Source of the DNA: Clostridiales bacterium | Lineage (GTDB): Bacteria; Bacillota; Clostridia; Oscillospirales; Oscillospiraceae | Direction of reading: 5' to 3' | NCBI GenBank assembly: GCA_004557075.1 | Contig: SFEX01000048.1 | Span: 1 to 9,479 of the forward strand | Length of the DNA stretch: 9,479 nt | Shown: piece after piece, positions 1 to 4,520 of the stretch | Layout: every line of letters begins with the position of its first letter | How positions within the stretch are numbered: the stretch's first letter is position 1 | Made by a program: the position numbers and the translations under genes | The notes under the pieces: model-generated | What the model saw: the letters and a program-made list of their open reading frames with translations, nothing else | Told to the model about the DNA's origin: nothing | The model's database searches: none

Positions 1-2
1 CG

Positions 3-56
3 GAGAGCATCATTGCCGAAATACTCACTCACGCATCAAAAAGCAGAACAGCGTGA
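3..56 (+). other. possible 3' tip of a gene entering from the left
   Basis: Frame 3 of the plus strand is open from the window edge to a TGA at 54-56 and would end in ...HASKSRTA. The stop lies within the left arm of the hairpin at 45-74, as expected for a gene ending at a terminator. Only 17 codons are visible and the other two forward frames are also open for 80-110 bases, so this is a weak suggestion. No product can be named. Confidence 0.2.
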
Positions 57-74
57 CTTCCGCCACGCTGTTCT
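38..74 (-). terminator. rho-independent terminator closing the leftward island
   Basis: A perfect 11-bp inverted repeat (AGAACAGCGTG at 45-55, its complement at 64-74) encloses an 8-nt loop. Read on the minus strand it is followed by GC and then TTTTT (38-42), the classical intrinsic terminator layout. It lies about 300 bases beyond the last leftward gene and is the first good terminator met by transcripts leaving module E. On the plus strand only TCTCT follows, so activity in that direction is less likely. Confidence 0.7.
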
Positions 75-133
75 CTCTAAAGCTATAAACCTGTCTTATT
101 CGCTGCTACCCTGAGGCAGGAATTTTTTTACTA

Positions 134-267
134 CAAGCCTTCCCCTTGAGGGGCGCCGGCTGGCGCAAAGCAATCCGCGTTAAGAATGGCAATAATCGTT
201 TTTACCAATGCCCGACCGGGGGAGAGCGGAAAATATTTTGCCTCAAGCCTTCCCCTTGAGGGGAAGG
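134..267. repeat. pair of CCTTCCCC-type interspersed palindromes in a gene-free stretch
   Basis: The 20-bp word CAAGCCTTCCCCTTGAGGGG occurs twice as a direct repeat, at 134-153 and 244-263. The second copy completes the palindrome CCTTCCCC-TTGA-GGGGAAGG (248-267). In the first copy the right arm is replaced by a different small hairpin, GCGCC-GGCT-GGCGC (153-166). From memory, palindromes of this type are common interspersed repeats in Ruminococcaceae genomes; that is not tested here. I see no gene between 75 and 377, only these palindromes and the following gene-end repeat. Confidence 0.6.
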
Positions 268-275
268 TTTGTATG

Positions 276-370
276 TTCTAATTGAGGGCGCGAGTGCAAA
301 AAAGACTATCTGAAACCTTACCGGTCGAGTTATGGCAAAAGCGATTATTTGAAGCTAAAAAGCGAATTGA
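276..370 (-). repeat. gene-end repeat, copy 1
   Basis: This is one of three copies in the window of a repeat of about 85 bp. In the sense of the neighbouring gene (minus strand) the order is GCTTCAAATAATCG, TTTTGCC, CTCGACC, then TCTTTTTTGCACTCGCGC and AATTAGAA. It begins about 8 bases after the stop of module E (378-380). The 18-base block TCTTTTTTGCACTCGCGC is identical to one in copy 3 behind spoIIR. It has no coding potential; its function is unknown (3'-UTR element, weak terminator or small mobile repeat). Confidence 0.7.
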
Positions 371-377
371 AAAAATC

Positions 378-1001
378 TTAAATCGTGCGGTCAAGCACCG
401 TTACTTGTGTGATCACATCACGCAGACGATCTGAACCGACCATATATTCAAGAACTTCGTCAGATGTATTGCAGAGCTTTTCTGTTTCTTCCCGATAGGC
501 AGCGGAAATACTTATTTGTCCATTGCCGCGATGCGTAATGCTGTATAGATTTCCGTTCCATGAGAATTCAACCTCTCCGTGCCGTCTCATGCAGGTCTTG
601 AAGTCGCTGATCGTTGTAAATCTGTTCTGTTCCGGTGAATTGGCGGGAACAATTGTGTTTCCCATAAAGCAAAGTCCTCCATATTGTTTGAATTCCGGAG
701 CACCCTCCGGGTAGTTGATTGGCGGCTGTGGCTCAGGATATCCCGCTGGCTTGTTCCAATGAATCGGATGGTCGTGCGGATTGGTATGTGCCCATGGCTG
801 ATTATGATCTGTATAGTGGCGCTCTGTTACTGCACGCCCATCCGCACCAATCTTTGTATCAACACGATACCCGTTCGTATATGTTGTCTTTATTTCCCCC
901 GGTTCACCCAAAAATCGTTTATCATTCGGCTTTTTCGGGCTTGGCCTCCATTTTCCGCCGTAAGCGCTGCCGCCTCCGGCGGATACCCTGTATGCAAACA
1001 T
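378..1001 (-). CDS. module E: putative toxin-tip domain fused to putative immunity domain
   Basis: The product is 207 residues in two parts. Residues 1-112 are Gly-rich at the start (MFAYRVSAGGGSAYGGKWRP) and carry a His-rich core, RHYTDH (61-66) and HTNPHDHPIHW (72-82), then PPINYPEGAPEFK. This resembles C-terminal tip domains of polymorphic toxins; the enzyme class is not recognised. Residues 119-207 are the small domain shared by all five modules (F..IS.FK...G.E....W.G..Y, then LEY.VG.DRLRDVITQV). I chose the ATG at 1001 because it matches module A exactly; an in-frame ATG at 1076 lies in the DUF4417 remnant. No good Shine-Dalgarno precedes 1001, so translation probably relies on coupling from upstream. 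An internal GGAGG at 676-680 precedes an in-frame ATG at 665, which would give the second domain alone (95 aa). The toxin and immunity labels are inferred from architecture. Confidence 0.65.
   Translation of the reverse strand: MFAYRVSAGGGSAYGGKWRPSPKKPNDKRFLGEPGEIKTTYTNGYRVDTKIGADGRAVTERHYTDHNQPWAHTNPHDHPIHWNKPAGYPEPQPPINYPEGAPEFKQYGGLCFMGNTIVPANSPEQNRFTTISDFKTCMRRHGEVEFSWNGNLYSITHRGNGQISISAAYREETEKLCNTSDEVLEYMVGSDRLRDVITQVTVLDRTI
663..680 (-). promoter_or_regulatory. internal ribosome binding site and start in module E
   Basis: On the minus strand GGAGG (676-680) is followed after 10 bases by ATG (665-663), in frame with the larger gene. It would start a 95-residue protein consisting only of the second domain. 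The word also encodes Tyr-Gly-Gly in the linker, yet the match to a ribosome binding site is better than anything before the full-length start. Confidence 0.6.
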
Positions 1002-1005
1002 TATA

Positions 1006-1107
1006 TCACGGTTTTTTGACGTTGTATCGGGAATTTTGAAGTTTCCATGAACTGAGTTCATAGTCCACATACACAATATCGCCCTGCATCTCTGGAAAAG
1101 GTGTGTT
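1006..1107 (-). pseudogene. 3' remnant of a DUF4417 gene
   Basis: The minus strand encodes NTPFPEMQGDIVYVDYELSSW followed by KLQNSRYNVKKP and TGA, matching the C-terminus of the intact DUF4417 protein at 4385-3705 (NTPFAEMQGDIVYVDYELSS). Homology starts abruptly at 1107; the sequence further upstream is unrelated, so only about the last 34 codons survive. The stop (1008-1006) lies 4 bases before the ATG of module E. The remnant has 5 bases (GGAAA or an equivalent alignment) absent from the intact copy just after the shared ELSS, so the two genes end in different frames. Confidence 0.75.
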
Positions 1108-1182
1108 GAGCGCGCTCAAGTGCAGTTCGTCCGCCGTGACAGGCAGACTGAAAAAGCCTGGCTTGAGATAGGGAGAGTTATA

Positions 1183-1348
1183 ATGATATATCGCTTGCGC
1201 GATATGATATACGTTCCCCATATGCCGGAGGCATATATCATCGCACAAAGTGCGCTATCATACCGGAGATATATCACCAGTTCCGCAAGGAACGGATATC
1301 ATTGTAAAGGCCCACTCATGTCTTGGCAGACAAAAGTGGGCCTTTACA
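1183..1348. repeat. array of short hairpins separated by ATGATAT-like words
   Basis: At least five stem-loops follow each other: ATATCGC-TTGC-GCGATAT (1188-1205), ATATGCC-GGA-GGCATAT (1220-1236), CGCAC-AAA-GTGCG (1242-1254), GTTCC-GCAA-GGAAC (1280-1293), and a terminal 14-bp perfect stem TGTAAAGGCCCACT (1303-1316) with AGTGGGCCTTTACA (1335-1348), whose loop holds a nested GTCT-TGGC-AGAC. The spacers are variants of (A)TGATAT or its complement; 1264-1278 is an imperfect palindrome of the same kind. The element sits between the end of module D and the DUF4417 remnant. The short reading frames across it are hairpin artefacts. I recall similar arrays as interspersed elements in gut Firmicutes, but cannot verify that here. 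Confidence 0.7.
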
Positions 1349-1424
1349 TGGTCTGAGTGTAATTATAGGATCTGGCAAAAACCAGTTATATCAATAGTTT
1401 GCAAGCGGCGAGCAAGGGGTTTTA

Positions 1425-1697
1425 TCAAAGAGCACGGTCGTTTACATCTACCTGAGTAATGATGTCGCGTAGGCGCTCATCTCCAATTCTGTATTCCAGC
1501 AGTTCATCAGGAGTGTCAAAGAATGTAGTATGTATGGAAGGCGTGACTATGAAAAACTTTTGGCCATTGTTAAAGATCCCGTATGTATTTCCATTCCACT
1601 CAATCACAATTTCACCGCCGCGGCGTAAGCTGTCTTTAAACTCACTAATTGTTTTAAATCGCATTGCTTCAGGATCGCACCAAAGCTCAGTATTCAT
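1425..1697 (-). CDS. module D: putative immunity-type small domain protein
   Basis: The product is about 90 residues, MNTELWCDPEAMRFKT..., and is the stand-alone version of the small domain shared by the five modules. It keeps the conserved frame: RFKTISEFK, G.EIVIEWNGNTYGI, DELLEYRIGDERLRDIITQV and a final DRAL. I prefer ATG 1697 because GGGAG (1709-1713) lies 11 bases upstream; the in-frame ATG at 1721 has no clear ribosome binding site. The reading frame continues upstream without a stop into a remnant of the first domain (1698-1781). No membrane segment or signal is visible. A toxin-neutralising role is inferred from its position behind toxin-like domains. It is the most divergent copy, alone in having DRAL where the others end in RTI or RNI. 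Confidence 0.65.
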   Translation of the reverse strand: MNTELWCDPEAMRFKTISEFKDSLRRGGEIVIEWNGNTYGIFNNGQKFFIVTPSIHTTFFDTPDELLEYRIGDERLRDIITQVDVNDRAL

Positions 1698-1781
1698 TCT
1701 TCCAACATCTCCCGATTGCATATTCTTAAACTCTGGAGCACCATCCGGATACTCTTCGCACCAGTAATCAGTGGGTTTATC
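1698..1781 (-). pseudogene. module D: last codons of a toxin-like domain
   Basis: Directly after the stop of module C (1784-1782) and in the same frame, the minus strand reads DKPTDYWCEEYPDGAPEFKN, then MQSGDVGR up to the start of the module D protein. This matches the end of the first domain in the other modules (TNYWREEYPYGAPEFK in B, INYPEGAPEFK in E). Only about 20 codons of that domain remain; the His-rich core is gone. The sharp join to the preceding stop indicates deletion or recombination rather than point decay. Confidence 0.7.
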
Positions 1782-2063
1782 TCAAATCGTGCGGTCAAGC
1801 ACCGTGACCTGTGTGATCACATCACGCAGACGATCTGAACCGACCATATATTCAAGAGCGGCATCAGAATTCTCGAATATATTGTTTTCATTTGGGATGT
1901 CTGAACAGGTGATTCGAATAGACCCATTTTCTGACCAAATGCCATATTCCTGTCCTTGCCATTCTATGACAACTTCTGCGCCATAACGCATGCTGGTTTT
2001 GAACTCACTAATAGTTTTAAAACGATATGCTTCCGGATCATATGAAATGGTGTTTGTATCCAA
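1782..2063 (-). CDS. module C: putative immunity-type small domain protein (TTG start)
   Basis: The product is 93 residues, MDTNTISYDPEAYRFKT..., and is another copy of the shared small domain, with GAEVVIEWQGQEYGI and LEYMVGSDRLRDVITQV. The start is TTG (2063-2061), supported by GGGAG at 2071-2075 with 7-base spacing; no ATG is available in the linker. The frame runs upstream into a partial first domain. The last 73 bases of coding sequence (1785-1857) match those of module E (381-453) with only two differences, although the middles of the two genes differ strongly. This suggests recent gene conversion or a recombination joint at the 3' end. The immunity role is inferred. Confidence 0.7.
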   Translation of the reverse strand: MDTNTISYDPEAYRFKTISEFKTSMRYGAEVVIEWQGQEYGIWSENGSIRITCSDIPNENNIFENSDAALEYMVGSDRLRDVITQVTVLDRTI

Positions 2064-2247
2064 AAAAGCTCTCCCTTTCCTATATTGTTTTAAATCCGGA
2101 GCACCCTCCGGGTAGTTGATTGCCGCTCCTTTTTGCGGGTGCTCGTCGGGGTTATTCCAGGTGACCGGATGGTCATGAGGATTAGAGTGTCCACTTCCAG
2201 GCGCATGGCCAGTTTCGTGACGAAGTATGATCGCGTTCCCGTTTATC
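2064..2247 (-). pseudogene. module C: 5'-truncated toxin-like domain
   Basis: In frame with the module C protein, the minus strand reads INGNAIILRHETGH, then GHSNPHDHPVTW, PPINY-like AAINYPEGAPDLKQY and a short linker. The His-rich core (RHETGH and HSNPHDH) is kept, but everything before it, including the Gly-rich leader, is missing. The fragment starts at the stop codon of module B (2250-2248). No start codon with a ribosome binding site is visible, so I treat it as a silent cassette; it could be expressed only after recombination behind an intact 5' half. Confidence 0.7.
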
Positions 2248-2520
2248 TTAAATGTTCCGGTGCAGAACCGTTACTTGGGTAATAACATCCCGCAAACGAT
2301 CTTCCCCCACCTGATAGTTCAGAACATCATCGGGTGTATCATAAATCTTCTCCTGTTCTCCATTTGTAAGCGCAATGCAGTACTTATCTCCGTAAAAACA
2401 TACGCCATATTGCAGTCCTTTCCAGACAAAGACAGGCTCTCCGCCGCGAATAATGCATTCTTTGAAATTTGATATGGTTTTGAATCGATTCTCTTCATCA
2501 GAATTAAAAGTGTATTTCAT
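2248..2520 (-). CDS. module B: putative immunity-type small domain protein
   Basis: The product is 90 residues, MKYTFNSDEENRFKTISNFK..., with the conserved W.G..YGV and LNYQVGEDRLRDVITQV signatures of the small domain. The start at ATG 2520 is preceded by AGAGGTG (2526-2532 on the minus strand) at normal spacing. Upstream the frame is open without a stop to 2859, through a nearly complete first domain that lacks its own start. Thus in the present DNA only the second domain is likely to be translated from this module. Its centre (CIALTNGEQEKIYDTPDD) differs from the other copies, as expected if each partner binds a different toxin variant; that is inference. Confidence 0.65.
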   Translation of the reverse strand: MKYTFNSDEENRFKTISNFKECIIRGGEPVFVWKGLQYGVCFYGDKYCIALTNGEQEKIYDTPDDVLNYQVGEDRLRDVITQVTVLHRNI

Positions 2521-2859
2521 AATAGCACCTCTGAAAACCTTGAACTCTGGTGCGCCATAGGGATACTCTTCGCGCCAGTAATTCGTATGTGGCTTTTCAA
2601 AATTAGGGACACCTTTTCTGGGAGAATCCCAGTTGATTTTATGGTCATGGGAGTTGGAATGGAGTCTTGGATTGGGTTTTGTAGTATGGTGCCTTTCCGC
2701 AATCGCCCTGAGGTCTTTTCCGATCTTTGTTAAAAATACTTCTCCATTTGAAAATTCCGTTACTTTTATTTCACCAGGTTCGCCTAAAAATCTGTTGTCA
2801 TTCGGTTTATTCGGACTTGGCCTCCATTTTCCGCCGTAAGCGCTGCCGCCTCCGGCGGA
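2521..2859 (-). pseudogene. module B: toxin-like domain that has lost its start
   Basis: This is a complete-looking first domain of 113 codons from SAGGGSAYGGKWRPSPNKPN to EFKVFRGAI, running in frame into the module B small domain. The core reads ERHHTT...HSNSHDHKINW. It differs from A and E in lacking the second His of the first motif (position of H67 in A is Lys here). The codons before SAGGG are replaced by unrelated sequence with an in-frame TGA at 2862-2860. No ATG, GTG or TTG start with a ribosome binding site remains. The 42 bases 2819-2860 are identical to modules A and E, marking the breakpoint exactly. Confidence 0.75.
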
Positions 2860-2860
2860 T

Positions 2861-2912
2861 CAGACGAGCGATGCTCGCCCCTACGGGTGCAGAGGCTGTT
2901 GAATACTGCTGC
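2861..2912. repeat. short inserted or joined sequence with a GACGAGC/GCTCG palindrome
   Basis: These 52 bases start exactly where homology of module B to modules A and E ends. They begin with CGAGC-GAT-GCTCG (2865-2877) followed by CCCCTACGGG. No coding function is visible. I recall the motif GGGCGAGCATCGCTCGTC as an interspersed repeat in related gut Firmicutes, which cannot be confirmed from one window. Immediately to the right (2913) begins the gene-end repeat. Confidence 0.4.
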
Positions 2913-3062
2913 TTCTAATTTAGTGCGCGAGCGCAAAGACGATTAGCTGAAAACTCTATGGTCGAGCACCGGCAAAAGCAATTACATAAAGCTTAAAAAC
3001 GAAAAGGAAAAACCGGTCGGGTTATAGCAAAAACGACTATATGGAGCGTAGCAACGAATTGC
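2913..3062 (-). repeat. gene-end repeat, copy 2 (one full plus one half unit)
   Basis: In the sense of module A, the stop (3081-3079) is followed 16 bases later by a half unit: AATTCGTTGC, CTCCATATAGTCGTTTTTGC, CCCGACCGG (3062-3010). A full unit then follows (2999-2913) with GCTTTTGCC, CTCGACCATAGA, TCTTTGCGCTCGCGC and AATTAGAA. Copies 1 and 3 lie in the same position and orientation relative to their genes. The stretch 2861-3078 has no gene; these repeats fill it. Confidence 0.7.
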
Positions 3063-3078
3063 TCTGCGGCAGCAGCCG

Positions 3079-3705
3079 TCAGATCGTGCGGCTTACGACG
3101 TTGACCTTGGTTATAACATCGCGCAGCCTATCCCCGCCGACTATATACTCAAGCGCGTCATCGGCGGTCTCGCACACCTTTTCGGTTTCGGGCTTGTACG
3201 CCTCATAGATAGTTATCTTGTTATCCGTTCCATATCTTATAACGCCGTATTCCTTACCCTTCCATGTAAATTCTATCTCTGCTCCCCAGTTTATACTTTG
3301 TTTAAACTCACTTATTGACTCAAAATTTAAGCTCATGTCATCTGTGATTATAAGCGGTTCGCTCATTTTTACATCTCCTATACAGTTTTTGAATTCAGGG
3401 ACTATACCATAATAATTTATCGGCGGCCCCGGTTTTGGATGACAGTCAGGCCCTTTCCATTCTATGATATGGTCGTGTGGGTTGGTATGTTTTGCAGGGT
3501 TAGTGTGTACTGTTTCATGACGCTCTCTTTCGGCCCTGCCGTCTAATCCAATCTTGGTTAGAAATACTTCTCCCTTTTTCGTCTTTGTTATTTTGATTTC
3601 TCCCGGTTCTCCTAAATACCTACTGTCATTCGGTTTATTAGGATTCGGCCTCCATTTTCCGCCGTAAGCGCTGCCGCCTCCGGCGGATACCCTGTATGCA
3701 AACAT
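3079..3705 (-). CDS. module A: putative toxin-tip domain fused to putative immunity domain
   Basis: The product is 208 residues. Residues 1-20 are the Gly-rich leader shared with B and E. The core follows: GEPGEIK (33-38 region), KIGLDGRA (51-58), ERHETVH (61-67), HTNPHDHIIEW (73-83), PPINYYGIVPEFK (94-106). Clustered His/Asp residues suggest a metal-using or general-acid nuclease-like fold, but I do not recognise the family. Residues 127-208 are the small shared domain, ending DRLRDVITKVNVVSRTI. The ATG at 3705 overlaps the stop of the DUF4417 gene by one base (TAATG) with no good ribosome binding site of its own, so it should be translationally coupled. AGGAG (3375-3379) lies 8 bases before the in-frame ATG 3366, which would yield a 95-residue second domain alone. 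It is the only module with an intact DUF4417 partner. Confidence 0.7.
   Translation of the reverse strand: MFAYRVSAGGGSAYGGKWRPNPNKPNDSRYLGEPGEIKITKTKKGEVFLTKIGLDGRAERERHETVHTNPAKHTNPHDHIIEWKGPDCHPKPGPPINYYGIVPEFKNCIGDVKMSEPLIITDDMSLNFESISEFKQSINWGAEIEFTWKGKEYGVIRYGTDNKITIYEAYKPETEKVCETADDALEYIVGGDRLRDVITKVNVVSRTI
3364..3379 (-). promoter_or_regulatory. internal ribosome binding site and start in module A
   Basis: AGGAG (3375-3379, minus strand) is followed by 8 bases and ATG (3366-3364), in frame within the larger gene. The spacing and match are near ideal, unlike the upstream ATG at 3705. The predicted product MSEPLIITDDMSLNFES... begins just before the conserved small domain, so the domain could be made in excess over the fusion. 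Confidence 0.65.
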
Positions 3706-4385
3706 TATATCACGGTTTTTTGACGTTGTATCGGGAATTTTGAAGATGAGCTGAGCTCATAGTCCACATACACAATATCGCCCTGCATCTCAGCAAATGG
3801 CGTGTTGTAGCAAATGATTTTTTCCGGCTCTATACGTCTGAGCATCTCATTGTACCCCGCCATAAACCATTCCTTTTGATCCTGACGGTTATCATGCTCT
3901 GACGCCATATAGGTTGAGACGGCAACTACACTTCCCTTTTCAATTCCCCCAAAGCAAAAGTCGAATGTGCTTTCGTCACCCCAGTTGACACTGGGAATAA
4001 CGCGGATTCCCTTTGAAGCCCAATATGCACCGCACCAACGGTTTCGGAACACATTGTATAATTGCATAACCGGAGCCATTTCCAGATACATGCTGAAATC
4101 AGGCGATAACACAGCACGATAGCGGGAAAGTCTTTCTATATCGTCGTCCGGGCTTTTCCATACCCGCTCGAAGCGATAGTCGTATAGGAAAAAGTGTACC
4201 ATACGGTCAATATGCTCAGTATCTCCAATATGAGTTTTGTCAAAGCCTATAAGAAGCAAATTGCTGAAATCATCCGGTCTTGGCTCAAACTTCGGAATAA
4301 TCGGTATTTTCAATTTACCCTCACCCGGAAATTGATTGCGGAGCATAGTTTGGCTGGTGCGATAATTGTAGTTTTCTTCTGTCAT
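3705..4385 (-). CDS. DUF4417 domain protein
   Basis: The product is 226 residues. I recognise the DUF4417 family from the order of conserved stretches: LLLIGFDKTH (43-52), VHFFLYDYRFERVW (63-76), YRAVLSPDFSMY (89-100), RNRWCGAYWASKGI (114-127), NWGDESTFDFCF (134-145), VAVSTYM (154-160), WFMAGYNEMLRRI (173-185), YNTPFAEMQGDIVYVDYELSS (193-213). The family's biochemical role is unknown to me; it is often seen in accessory and phage-like regions. No signal peptide or membrane segment is visible. The start is firm: AGGAGG (4393-4398) with 7-base spacing. The last residues (SSKFPIQRQKTVI) differ from the paralogous remnant at 1006-1107 because 5 bases are missing here, and the stop overlaps the module A start. 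This gene heads the island transcript. Confidence 0.8.
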   Translation of the reverse strand: MTEENYNYRTSQTMLRNQFPGEGKLKIPIIPKFEPRPDDFSNLLLIGFDKTHIGDTEHIDRMVHFFLYDYRFERVWKSPDDDIERLSRYRAVLSPDFSMYLEMAPVMQLYNVFRNRWCGAYWASKGIRVIPSVNWGDESTFDFCFGGIEKGSVVAVSTYMASEHDNRQDQKEWFMAGYNEMLRRIEPEKIICYNTPFAEMQGDIVYVDYELSSSSKFPIQRQKTVI

Positions 4386-4449
4386 CTAATGACCTCCTAT
4401 AGATGATTGGGGCAAAGTATCCTCACCCATAGACTGCATTGACACAAAA

Positions 4450-4469
4450 GTTGTACGTTTGCGTACAAC
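4450..4469 (-). promoter_or_regulatory. perfect 8-bp palindrome ahead of the DUF4417 gene
   Basis: GTTGTACG-TTTG-CGTACAAC is a perfect 8-bp inverted repeat with a 4-base centre, 65 bases before the DUF4417 start and 51 bases after the transporter stop. Read on the minus strand it is followed by TTTTG, so it may be a weak terminator for the transporter operon. Its length and symmetry also suit a repressor operator controlling the island. The sequence alone does not decide. No convincing -35/-10 pair is visible nearby on the minus strand. Confidence 0.45.
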
Positions 4470-4520
4470 AAAAAACAGCGTTTTTCTATCCTTATAAATG
4501 CACCACTTTGTGTAATTTTT

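Noticed and set aside
1006..1248. Open frame of 80 codons on the minus strand
   Set aside because: Its first two thirds run through the hairpin array and unrelated sequence; only the last 34 codons match DUF4417. It is a chance extension of the remnant, with no ribosome binding site at its ATG.
1183..1348. CRISPR array
   Set aside because: The repeated words are only 7-8 bases, the intervening stems are palindromic rather than spacer-like, and unit length varies.
1360..1424. Fourth copy of the gene-end repeat behind module D
   Set aside because: Only loose similarity (GCTTGCAAACTATTG and GGTTTTTGCC); the CTCGACC and CACTCGCGC blocks are missing.
3706..3720. Programmed frameshift site (A6 run) joining DUF4417 to module A
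   Set aside because: The zero-frame codons CAA AAA ACC do not form a classical X XXY YYZ heptamer and no downstream stimulator is evident. I keep it only as a remark.
4450..4469. LexA/SOS box
   Set aside because: The palindrome TTGTACG...CGTACAA does not match the Gram-positive GAAC-N4-GTTC pattern.
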